NCBI GenBank assembly: GCA_964531285.1
Contig: CAZHDI010000014.1
Location: 1 to 52,763, forward strand
DNA length: 52,763 nucleotides
Reading direction: 5' to 3'
From: CAZHDI01 sp964531285
GTDB taxonomy: Bacteria; Pseudomonadota; Alphaproteobacteria; JAJFIK01
The stretch's first letter is position 1. Each line of letters opens with the position of its first letter. The position numbers and the translations under genes are program-made. The notes beneath the pieces were generated by a model, which saw only the letters and a list, made by a program, of their open reading frames with translations, ran no database searches and was not told the DNA's origin. Below are positions 8,818 through 17,582 of the stretch, piece by piece.

Positions 8818-10410
8818 ATGACCACCACCCCCGCCCCCATCCGCCGGGCTCTGCTTTCCGTTTTCGATAAGACCGGACTGGTCGATTTTGCCCAGGCGTT
8901 GAGCGCGCGCGGCGTCGAACTCGTCTCCACCGGCGGCTCGGCCAAGCTCCTGCGCGAAGCGGGCCTTGCGGTCCGCGATGTCGCCGACCTGACCGGCTTT
9001 CCCGAAATGCTGGACGGGCGGGTCAAAACGCTGCACCCGATGGTCCATGGCGGGCTGTTGAACATGCGCGACGATGCCGGCCACCGCGCCACGGTCGCCG
9101 AGCACGCGATTCCCGATATCGACCTCGTGGTGGTCAATCTTTATCCCTTCGAGGCCACGGTGGCCAAAGGCGCCGACTACGCCACGACGGTGGAAAACAT
9201 CGATATCGGCGGCCCGGCCATGATCCGGTCCGGTGCCAAGAACCACGCCTTCGTGACCGTGGTGGTCGATCCGGCCGATTACGACCGCGTGCTCGACGAC
9301 ATGGCCGCCCAGAACGGCGCCACCGGCCTGGATCTGCGCAAGACGCTGGCGGCCAAGGCCTATGCGCGGACCGCCGCCTATGACGCCGCCATCGCCGCCT
9401 GGTTCGCCCGCGAACTCGAGATCGCCGCCCCAACCTGGCGCAGCTTTGCCGGCACGCTCACACAGACCCTGCGTTATGGCGAGAACCCCCATCAGAGCGC
9501 GGCGTTCTACACCACGGGCGACACCCGCCCCGGCGTGGCATCGGCCCGCCAGCTCCAGGGCAAGGACCTGAGCTACAACAATCTCAACGACACCGATGCC
9601 GCGTTCGAACTGGTCAGCGAATTCGACCCGGCGCAGGGCCCGGCGGTCGCCATCATCAAACATGCCAACCCCTGCGGCGTGGCCACCGGCGCCACCCCGG
9701 CCCAGGCCTATCAAAAGGCGCTGGCCTGCGATCCGGTCAGTGCATTCGGCGGGATCATCGCGCTCAACACCACACTTGACGGCACAACGGCGCGCGAGAT
9801 CGCCAAGCTCTTCACCGAGGTGATCATCGCGCCCGATGCCGACGAGGCGGCCCTGGAGGCCCTCGGCGCCAAGACCAATCTGCGCCTCCTGCTGACCGGC
9901 GGTCTGGCCGATCCGCAGGCGGAGGGCACCCTGGTCAAGTCCCTCGCCGGCGGCCTTCTGGTCCAATCGCGCGATGCGGGCCGGGTCACCGATGCAGGGC
10001 TGAAGGTGGTCACCAAGCGCGCGCCGAGCGATGCCGAGCGGGCCGACCTTCTGTTCGCGATCACCGTTGCCAAGCATGTGAAGTCCAACACCATCGTCTA
10101 TGCCAAGGGCGGGGCGACCGTGGGCATCGGCGCCGGGCAGATGAGCCGGGTGGATGCCGCCCGGATCGCCGCACGCAAGGCCCAGGACGCCGCCGAGGCC
10201 GCGGGCTTGAGCGCGCCCCTGACCCAAGGATGCGTCGCCGCGTCGGACGCGTTCTTTCCGTTTGCGGATGGCCTCTTGAGCACGATCGAGGCAGGCGCGA
10301 CCGCGGTGATCCAGCCTGGCGGCTCCATGCGCGATCAGGAAGTGATCGACGCGGCGGACGAGGCCGGCATTGCCATGGTCTTTACCGGCATGCGACATTT
10401 CCGGCATTGA
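8818..10410 (+). CDS. purH: bifunctional AICAR transformylase / IMP cyclohydrolase
   Basis: A 530-residue enzyme for the last two steps of purine synthesis: formylation of AICAR from 10-formyl-THF and ring closure to IMP. The N-terminal MGS-like cyclohydrolase domain (about 1-150) has LVSTGGSAKLLREAG and GRVKTLHPMVHGGLL. The C-terminal transformylase domain has LRYGENPHQSAAFY, the IKHANPCGVA loop with catalytic Lys/His, and NTIVYAKGGATVGIGAGQ. The length is standard. ATG 8818 is chosen because it gives the canonical N-terminus; the frame is open further upstream only by chance. It is transcribed divergently from btaAB. Confidence 0.98.
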   Translation: MTTTPAPIRRALLSVFDKTGLVDFAQALSARGVELVSTGGSAKLLREAGLAVRDVADLTGFPEMLDGRVKTLHPMVHGGLLNMRDDAGHRATVAEHAIPDIDLVVVNLYPFEATVAKGADYATTVENIDIGGPAMIRSGAKNHAFVTVVVDPADYDRVLDDMAAQNGATGLDLRKTLAAKAYARTAAYDAAIAAWFARELEIAAPTWRSFAGTLTQTLRYGENPHQSAAFYTTGDTRPGVASARQLQGKDLSYNNLNDTDAAFELVSEFDPAQGPAVAIIKHANPCGVATGATPAQAYQKALACDPVSAFGGIIALNTTLDGTTAREIAKLFTEVIIAPDADEAALEALGAKTNLRLLLTGGLADPQAEGTLVKSLAGGLLVQSRDAGRVTDAGLKVVTKRAPSDAERADLLFAITVAKHVKSNTIVYAKGGATVGIGAGQMSRVDAARIAARKAQDAAEAAGLSAPLTQGCVAASDAFFPFADGLLSTIEAGATAVIQPGGSMRDQEVIDAADEAGIAMVFTGMRHFRH

Positions 10411-10456
10411 GTGATTTGCGCCCGAGTCGAAGGGGATCGGAGCGGGGGAGCGAGCC

Positions 10457-11326
10457 ATGGCACTGCTGCGACTGATCCTCATGGGGGGATTGATCCTCCT
10501 GGCCGTCACCGTCATTGCGGTGGGCGCGGCCCTCCACGGGCACAGTACCGGCTGGATCGCCGAGAAACGCAGCCTCGCCGAGCACGCCGCGTTCCTGGAA
10601 CCGCATCTGACCGTCACCCGTCCCGATACGGCCGATCCCGCACCGGTCATGTTGATTTTTTCGGGCTGCGGGGGCGTGCGCCCGCATCATGAAACCTGGG
10701 CAAATCTTGCAGCCGACGAAGGCTTTATCGCCGTGATCGTGGACAGCATGGCGCCCCGGGGCATGTCGCGGGACGCCGCACTGACCCAGGTGTGCTCCGG
10801 CAGCCGGCTCTGGGGCCGGGAGCGCGCGGGCGATGTCATGGCGGCCATCGCCCAGGTCCAGACCATCGAGGGCGCCGACCCCTCACGCGTCGTGCTGTTC
10901 GGCCAGTCCCATGGCGGCTGGGCGATCATGGACCTGCTGTCCATGGATTTCGCACAGCGCGCACCCACAGGGCTGTGGCCCCGGCCCGATCCGGCGTTTC
11001 TCGGCGCGGTCCAGGGCGTCGTGCTGTTCTATCCCTATTGCGGCGCATTTTCCCTCACCCAGACCCATGGCTGGTCGGTCGAACCGCCCGCCCTCATGGT
11101 CCTGGCCGACGATGACACGGTGGTCTCGCCGCTGGCCTGCCGCGAGGCGGCCGATGCGCTGAAGAGCGCCGGAGTGCCGATCGTCGTGGACAGCTATGCC
11201 GGCGCCGGCCATGCCTTCGACGAGGTGGACCGGGCGCCCGAACCCGGCTTCGCTCCGAACCCGGAACGCACCGAGGAAGCGCGTGCCCGGGTGCGCCGGT
11301 TCCTGCGCTTCGTAAAGGGCGATTGA
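10457..11326 (+). CDS. membrane-anchored alpha/beta hydrolase, dienelactone-hydrolase-like
   Basis: A 289-residue protein with an N-terminal hydrophobic helix (about 5-28, signal anchor or signal peptide) and an alpha/beta hydrolase fold. The nucleophile elbow is GQSHGG (about residues 153-158), the acid lies in VLADDDTVV and the catalytic His in GAGHAFDE. The pattern LIFSGCGG...WANLAADEGF and the late DSYAGAGHAF are typical of dienelactone-hydrolase-like enzymes, whose substrates are varied esters. ATG 10457 has GGGGGAG seven bases upstream. The 46-base gap to purH could allow cotranscription. It converges with the glutamate dehydrogenase gene with 2 bases between the stops. Confidence 0.8.
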   Translation: MALLRLILMGGLILLAVTVIAVGAALHGHSTGWIAEKRSLAEHAAFLEPHLTVTRPDTADPAPVMLIFSGCGGVRPHHETWANLAADEGFIAVIVDSMAPRGMSRDAALTQVCSGSRLWGRERAGDVMAAIAQVQTIEGADPSRVVLFGQSHGGWAIMDLLSMDFAQRAPTGLWPRPDPAFLGAVQGVVLFYPYCGAFSLTQTHGWSVEPPALMVLADDDTVVSPLACREAADALKSAGVPIVVDSYAGAGHAFDEVDRAPEPGFAPNPERTEEARARVRRFLRFVKGD

Positions 11327-11328
11327 CC

Positions 11329-14300
11329 CTACCGGACGCCGGAGGCCATGTCCTCGCCGGGGCGGCGGCCGCTCAGGCCCGACAGCAGATCGCGGATCTG
11401 GCTGCCCGCGAGCGACAGTTTCGCCCCGTTGATCGGGCCGGACGCCTCCATTTCCTCGATCAGGCTGGTGACCCGCGCCACCTCCGGCGCATGATCCTGG
11501 AGCCAAAGCGCCACGACCGACTCGCCGGTCCGCCCCGCCGCGGGGCGTCCATTCGCATGCAGAATGATCGCGTTGGTGAGAAGCCGCTGCTGCCGGTAGA
11601 GATCCTCGATGGTGCGCCGGACCGCGAGCCGCTCCCAATGCTCGTCCAGAGCCAGATCGATCCCCTGGCTGCGCAGCCGGTCGAGATTGAGCGCGGCGCC
11701 CATGCCGAAATAGACCGCCGCCACATCCTCGGGCGCCCAGTCCTGCGCGCGCGCCACATCGATAATATCGCATACGGACGACAACGGCTCGAGCGCCGCG
11801 ACGGCGCGCGCGAGCGCCTCATCCAGTCCCTCGGCCACCGCACCTTCTACCCGCCGGTCGAGTTCGGCCTTCTGGAACGGCGAGATCAATGTCTCGATTT
11901 CACCTTGTAAGGCGCGCACCGCGTCCTGATAAACGCCAACCGCCGTGGACATGTTGAGATCGGCGGGACGGTAGCGCAGGAACCAAAGCACCTGCCGGCG
12001 CAAAAAGACCCGCACCGCCTCATAGGCAAAGAGTTGAGCCAGGGCCGGCACGCGCGTGTCGAGCGCGTTGATCCGCTCCCAGAGTGCCGGGACATCGAAC
12101 ACATCGCGCGTAATGACAAAAGCGCGCGCCACATCATGGGCCGGCACCCCCATGGAATCCTGGATCCGGTGGATGAAGGTGAGCCCACCGATGTTCACCA
12201 CCTCATTCGCCAGCAGCGTCGCGATGATCTCCCGGCGCAGCGGATGCGCATGCAGCGCGTCGGGGAAGCGCGCGCCGATCACGGCCGGGAAATAGGCGAA
12301 GAGATCGCGCATCAGATGCGGATCGTCCGGCACTGAACTGTCGGCAATATCATCGAACAGCGCAATCTTGGAATAGGCGAGCAGCACCGCGATGGCCGGG
12401 CGGGTAAGCCCGAGCCCCGCCTCTTTCATCTCGCGCAACGCCTCGTCATCGGGCAAAAACTCGACCGAGCGAATGAGATCGCCGGCGCGCTCCAACGAGC
12501 GCATGAACCGTCCGTGAGCGTCTAAATCCGCCGGCGAGGAAATCTCGGCCAGGGTCAGCGCCAGGGTCTGGTCGTAATTGCTCCGAAGCACAAGGCGCGC
12601 CACCTCGTCCGTCATCGCCGCCATAAGGGTGTCGCGGTCAACCGGGGTCAGCGCCCCGGCGCGCACCATGGCATCGAGCCCGATCTTGATATTGACTTCG
12701 TGGTCGGAACAATCGACGCCGCCCGCATTGTCCACAAAATCCGTGTTGATCCGCCCGCCGCGCCGCGCGAATTCGATACGCCCGCGCTGGGTACAGGCCA
12801 GATTGGCGCCCTCGCCGATCACCCGGGCGCGCACCTCGTCCGCATCGATCCTAATACCGTCATTGGCCCGGTCCGCGACCTCGATATGATTTTCGCCCCG
12901 CGCCTTGATGTAAGTGCCAATCCCGCCGAACCACAGCAAATCCACGCGCGCCTTGAGAATGGCGCGGATGAGTTCGAAGGGCGTCATCTGAGTGCGCGTG
13001 ATACCAAGCGCCGCCTGGATTTGAGGGGTAATACGGATGGTTTTGGCCGACCGGCTGAACACGCCGCCACCCGCTGAAATCAGATCCGGATTGTAATCGG
13101 CCCAACTGGTACGCGGCAGAGCGAACAGGCGCGCACGCTCCTCATACGAAATCGACGGATCCGGGTCCGGATCGATGAAGATATCGCGGTGATCGAAAGC
13201 GGCGATGAGCCGGATATGACGCGACAGCAGCATACCATTGCCGAACACATCGCCCGACATATCGCCGATGCCCGCGACCGTAAAGGGCGTGGTCTGAATG
13301 TTCGTGCCCAGTTCGCGGAAATGGCGCTTTACCGCTTCCCAGGCGCCGCGCGCGGTGATGCCCATTTTCTTATGGTCATACCCCACCCGGCCGCCGGACG
13401 CGAACGCATCGCCAAGCCAAAAGCCATAGCTGGCGGCCAGATCATTCGCGATATCCGAGAAGGTCGCCGTGCCTTTATCGGCGGCCACCACGAGATACGG
13501 GTCGGGCTCATCGTGGCAGACCACCCGCTCGACCGGCATCACCGTACCGTCGGGCAGCACATTGTTGGTCAGATCCAAAAGGCCGGAGATAAACAGCCGG
13601 TAGCACGCAATGGCTTCTTCCACTGCCGCATCCCGCCCCGCACTCGGCGGCGGCAAATGCTTGGGCACAAAACCGCCCTTCGCGCCGACCGGCACGATGA
13701 CCGCATTCTTGACCATCTGCGCTTTGACGAGCCCCAGCACCTCGGAGCGGAAATCCTCCGCCCGGTCGGACCAGCGAATGCCGCCGCGCGCCACCCGGCC
13801 GCCGCGCAAATGAACGCCCTCAAAGCGGGGCGCATAGACGAAAATCTCATAGAGCGGCTTGGGATCGGGAAGATCCGCAAGCTCCTGACTGGCGAACTTA
13901 ATGGACAGATAGGGCTTGGGCTGACCATCCGCCTGCCGCTGGAAATAATTGGTTCTCTGGGCGGCCATGATCAGGGCCATCATCTGACGGATGATCCGGT
14001 CCGCATCCAATGAGGTCACATCATCGAGCGCCGCTTCCAGCGCCGTTGTCAGATCGCCCTGGCGCATCGTCCGGATGTCATCGTTCGAGGCGATATCCGG
14101 ATCGAACCGCCATTTGAACAGATCGACCAGCAGCCGGGCGATATCGTCATGGGCACTCAGCGCCGTCACGATATAGCTGTCCGAAAACGTCGATCCGGCC
14201 TGTTTGCGGAACCGCGCCAGGGCCCGCAGGATCAGCACGTCGCGCCAGCCGAACCCCTGATCGATCACCAGCCGGTTGAACGCGTCGTTCTCGGCGTCGG

Positions 14301-16338
14301 CGAACCAGACGGCCCGGAAGGCCTGCTCGAATGCCCCGTCGATCGCATCGAGATCGATCGGCCGGGCGTGCCGGTGCGCCATGAAAAAATCATGCATCCA
14401 GATCGTTCGCCCGCCGGCTTCTTCGCCGCAGGCGGTCAGGCCCGTCCCGTCCGCCACATCCACCGTATACGGTGTTTCCTCGATGACGCGCAGGCCCATA
14501 TTCTCGAAAACGACCATGCAATCGCTCAATGTCACCGGCACATCCCAGTGATAAAGCTTCAGTCGCAGAGCCGTGTCCGGATCACCCGGCTTGCGGTAGG
14601 CCCGAAGCGCGATTTCCGGATAGCCGCACAAATCCTCAAACACCGCGATGTCATCGAGCGCGGCGGACGCCGTCGTGTGATCCCGATAGGCTGAGGAAAA
14701 CCCATCCGCATACCGCGCGATCAGCGCCCGGCCGGCAAGCGCGCCGTGACGGTCCAGCAGGGCCGAGCGCACGCCATCCGCCCAGTTCTGCGTATAGCCG
14801 TCAATGGCCGCTTCAAGGGCCGGCACATCGGCGCGGGGAATATCGCCCATATCCCGGGCGATGATGAAATGCACCCGGATCAGGGGGCCTTGCAGAAAGG
14901 TCGGCGTGAAATCGGCAATCCGCCCGTCAAACGTCCGTACCAGGAGGTCCGCGATCTTCAGGCGCAGGGCGGTGTCATATTTGTCGCGCGGCAGATAGGC
15001 GATGATCGACGCATAGCGATCGAACCGGTCATAGCGAACAAACAGCCTGGTCTGCGGGCGTTTTTGCAGGCGCAGAATGCCGGTCGATGTGTCGAGCAGA
15101 TCCGCGACCGAGGCCTGGAACAGCTCGTCACGCGGATAGGTCTCCAGAATGTTCCGCAATGCGCGTTCATCATGGGAGTCCCGCGCAAGCCCGGCCCGCG
15201 CGATCACCAGCGCCACCTTGCGCGCCAGCAGCGGAATATCGCTCGGGCTGCGATTGTAGGCGCTCGAGGTGAACAGGCCGACGATGCGCCGCTCCCCGAC
15301 GACCGACCCGTCCCGGCCATAGAGCTTGACGCCGACATAGTCCATCACGACCCGCCGATGGACGCGGGATTGCCGGTTCGCCTTGGCGACGATGATCGGC
15401 ACCGGCTGCATCAGGAACTCGCGGACCTCCGGCGTCATGACGACCATCTCGCCCTGGCGCCGCAGGACGCGTACGGACGGATCGCGCAACAGGCCCAGCC
15501 CCGTTGTATCCGCGGGCGCCAACCGTCCGGTCTCGACATCGCCGACAATGGTGTAATCCCGCACCCCGAGAAAGGCGAAATTATCGCTCTGGATCCAATG
15601 GAGAAAGGCAATCGCCTCGCGCAGATCCTCCCGGTCCACCGCCGCGGGCGCATAGTGCTCCATGAGCCGGATGGCCTTATCCACGGCCTGGGTCATCGCC
15701 GGCCAATCGCCGACCACCGTGCGCACGAGGCCAAGCACCTCCTCAAGCCGGGCCTCGATCTCCCGATGCACATCGGCCGAGTGCTGACGGTCGATCTCGA
15801 TATGAAGCACCGACTCGCGCACCATGCCGTTATCGGGGCTCAACGCCCGCCCCGTCCCGCGTCCGCCCTTGGCCGCGCGCTCAACGGCAACGCGCCGCCC
15901 GCCCCGGTCGCGCTGAACCTCCAGAATGGGGTGGATCAGGCGCACCACCTGAAACCCGTGCGCCGTGAGTTCATCGACAACGGAATCGATGATGAAACGG
16001 CTATCGTCCGTGTTGATCTGAATGACCGTGTTGGGGGTTTCGAAGGGATAGGTCGACTCTTCGGCATTGAAGACGCGCACGATGGGCTCGCCCGGCTGGC
16101 GTATCTCGGTGAAGGCCCACAGCGCGGCGGCGATCCCAGCGAGCCCGGCAGCGTCATATTGGCCCAGGTCGCCCTCATCGGCGCCCTCGAATACCATCGA
16201 CACGAACGCCATGAGGGCGTCGCGCACCGGTTCAGGAGCCGTCTCCCGCACCAGCGCCGCCGCGGCTGTCACCATCTCATGCGCCTGACCGGTCCGGACC
16301 TCCATGCCGCCGGTTTCCCCCGATCGAGATTCGGCCAT
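11329..16338 (-). CDS. gdhB: NAD-specific glutamate dehydrogenase, large (180 kDa class)
   Basis: A 1669-residue protein of the bacterial large NAD-GDH family, converting glutamate to 2-oxoglutarate and ammonium in catabolism. The N-terminal regulatory region (about 1-700) includes ACT-like segments; the catalytic core near 700-1300 holds YLSIKFASQEL, GGRVARGGIRWSDRAEDFR, AKGGFVPK and the dinucleotide-binding VAGIGDMSGDVFGNGMLL. The start at 16338 is set by AGGAGG eight bases upstream and the typical ~1600-residue length; the frame continues to 16503 but lacks family similarity. The symbol is by analogy with characterised large NAD-GDHs. It is divergent from the EEP phosphodiesterase gene, so a promoter should lie within 16339-16529. 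Confidence 0.95.
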   Translation of the reverse strand: MAESRSGETGGMEVRTGQAHEMVTAAAALVRETAPEPVRDALMAFVSMVFEGADEGDLGQYDAAGLAGIAAALWAFTEIRQPGEPIVRVFNAEESTYPFETPNTVIQINTDDSRFIIDSVVDELTAHGFQVVRLIHPILEVQRDRGGRRVAVERAAKGGRGTGRALSPDNGMVRESVLHIEIDRQHSADVHREIEARLEEVLGLVRTVVGDWPAMTQAVDKAIRLMEHYAPAAVDREDLREAIAFLHWIQSDNFAFLGVRDYTIVGDVETGRLAPADTTGLGLLRDPSVRVLRRQGEMVVMTPEVREFLMQPVPIIVAKANRQSRVHRRVVMDYVGVKLYGRDGSVVGERRIVGLFTSSAYNRSPSDIPLLARKVALVIARAGLARDSHDERALRNILETYPRDELFQASVADLLDTSTGILRLQKRPQTRLFVRYDRFDRYASIIAYLPRDKYDTALRLKIADLLVRTFDGRIADFTPTFLQGPLIRVHFIIARDMGDIPRADVPALEAAIDGYTQNWADGVRSALLDRHGALAGRALIARYADGFSSAYRDHTTASAALDDIAVFEDLCGYPEIALRAYRKPGDPDTALRLKLYHWDVPVTLSDCMVVFENMGLRVIEETPYTVDVADGTGLTACGEEAGGRTIWMHDFFMAHRHARPIDLDAIDGAFEQAFRAVWFADAENDAFNRLVIDQGFGWRDVLILRALARFRKQAGSTFSDSYIVTALSAHDDIARLLVDLFKWRFDPDIASNDDIRTMRQGDLTTALEAALDDVTSLDADRIIRQMMALIMAAQRTNYFQRQADGQPKPYLSIKFASQELADLPDPKPLYEIFVYAPRFEGVHLRGGRVARGGIRWSDRAEDFRSEVLGLVKAQMVKNAVIVPVGAKGGFVPKHLPPPSAGRDAAVEEAIACYRLFISGLLDLTNNVLPDGTVMPVERVVCHDEPDPYLVVAADKGTATFSDIANDLAASYGFWLGDAFASGGRVGYDHKKMGITARGAWEAVKRHFRELGTNIQTTPFTVAGIGDMSGDVFGNGMLLSRHIRLIAAFDHRDIFIDPDPDPSISYEERARLFALPRTSWADYNPDLISAGGGVFSRSAKTIRITPQIQAALGITRTQMTPFELIRAILKARVDLLWFGGIGTYIKARGENHIEVADRANDGIRIDADEVRARVIGEGANLACTQRGRIEFARRGGRINTDFVDNAGGVDCSDHEVNIKIGLDAMVRAGALTPVDRDTLMAAMTDEVARLVLRSNYDQTLALTLAEISSPADLDAHGRFMRSLERAGDLIRSVEFLPDDEALREMKEAGLGLTRPAIAVLLAYSKIALFDDIADSSVPDDPHLMRDLFAYFPAVIGARFPDALHAHPLRREIIATLLANEVVNIGGLTFIHRIQDSMGVPAHDVARAFVITRDVFDVPALWERINALDTRVPALAQLFAYEAVRVFLRRQVLWFLRYRPADLNMSTAVGVYQDAVRALQGEIETLISPFQKAELDRRVEGAVAEGLDEALARAVAALEPLSSVCDIIDVARAQDWAPEDVAAVYFGMGAALNLDRLRSQGIDLALDEHWERLAVRRTIEDLYRQQRLLTNAIILHANGRPAAGRTGESVVALWLQDHAPEVARVTSLIEEMEASGPINGAKLSLAGSQIRDLLSGLSGRRPGEDMASGVR

Positions 16339-16529
16339 CTGCCTTGCCTCCTGCGCCGTCCTGCCGCACCCAAAGGGCGCCTCCACCCCCCTTTCTTTAC
16401 CATGACCGGATCGCCGATTTGTGAAAACCACGGCCCCGCGCCACCGGTCCCGCGCCATTGGCCCCGCACCCTTAACCTTGTGCCGTGTACCCAGGACCGG
16501 CAAGCTGACGCGCCGGTGGAGCGCCTGAC

Positions 16530-17384
16530 ATGAAAGTGCTGACCTTCAACATCTGGAATTTTCCGGGCTCGGCCCATCGGCGGGCCCGCATGGCGGCCAT
16601 CGCGGCCACCTTGCGCGGCGGCGACTGGGACGCGGTCCTGCTTCAGGAACTCTGGCCCGTCGGCGAACGCCGGCAATTCGACGGCCCGCCGCTCGACGGC
16701 GCCGCCGATATGGAGCACCCCTGGACCCGCCCGGCCAACTGGCTCGCCGCGCCCTTCGCTGTGTTCGGCAGGGGGTGGATCGTGGACACCGGCCTGCGCA
16801 TCCTGACCCGCACGCCGATCCGCGACACCCGGCACATCTACTATCCGGGCAGCCCCAGCAATCGCGGCCTGTTCCGGCGCGGGGCTCTGGCCGTGAAGAT
16901 CGAGGCGGGCGGGCTCGGCCCGGTCTGGCTCGTGAACACCCATCTCGTGCACGCCACCCGTCACGGCCAGCGCAACCCGGAGCGTCTCGCGCAAATCACC
17001 GCCTTGCGGACATGGATCGATGAGACGCTCACCGACGCACCCGTCGTGCTGGGCGGCGATCTCAATGCCGGACCGGCCATCCACGGCTCCCACGCCGCCG
17101 GTGAGGATCCTGAATTCTGGCACCGGATCTTGGCAGGGCCCCTCGCAGGGTTCTCGCCCGGCACCGGCGACCTGACCGGCGCGACCTGGAGCGCGCAGGC
17201 CAACCCCTATGTGGCCGCTGATCCGGACCGCGAAGAGGCCCGTCTCGATCATCTGCTGGCCGGACCGGGACTGGCCGCCCACGATGTCACGGTCCGCTTC
17301 CGCCACGCGGCCGCCTTGCCGGACGGATCGACCGGCCCTCTGTCGGATCATTTCGGCGTCGAAGCCCGCATCGCCGAGGGCTGA
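16530..17384 (+). CDS. endonuclease/exonuclease/phosphatase (EEP) family hydrolase
   Basis: A 284-residue metal-dependent phosphodiesterase of the EEP superfamily, closest in pattern to neutral-sphingomyelinase-like members. Seen: TFNIWNFPG at the N-terminus, the metal-binding Glu in LLQELWP, catalytic HLVHA, GGDLNAGP and a closing GPLSDHFGVEA with the active-site Asp-His. No signal peptide is present, so it looks cytosolic unless exported by an unrecognised route. Substrate is uncertain: phospholipid headgroup, nucleic acid or inositol phosphate are all possible in this superfamily. The start ATG 16530 begins directly with the first conserved strand. Confidence 0.88.
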   Translation: MKVLTFNIWNFPGSAHRRARMAAIAATLRGGDWDAVLLQELWPVGERRQFDGPPLDGAADMEHPWTRPANWLAAPFAVFGRGWIVDTGLRILTRTPIRDTRHIYYPGSPSNRGLFRRGALAVKIEAGGLGPVWLVNTHLVHATRHGQRNPERLAQITALRTWIDETLTDAPVVLGGDLNAGPAIHGSHAAGEDPEFWHRILAGPLAGFSPGTGDLTGATWSAQANPYVAADPDREEARLDHLLAGPGLAAHDVTVRFRHAAALPDGSTGPLSDHFGVEARIAEG

Positions 17385-17582
17385 GAGCCCTTTTGGAAAT
17401 TGGGCATCACCGGCCCATCCACCACTCTTGCGCGAGCCCGTGACCATCTCACAGGATTGGACTCGCCAAAGCGCCGAATCGCTGGTCTCGCTTGCGCGAA
17501 TCAGGGTCATGATGTGCGAAATCGGAACACTGCGGGCGGGGTTGGCCCGCAGGTTTTTTGCGTGCACAGCCAAGGACCCGTA

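Noticed and set aside
8797..10650. Reverse-strand open frame of 617 codons over purH
   Set aside because: Fully antisense to purH, with Gly/Arg/Ala-rich sequence and no family match.
14746..16533. Forward open frame of 595 codons over the glutamate dehydrogenase
   Set aside because: Antisense to a well-recognised GDH; no ribosome-binding site or family pattern.
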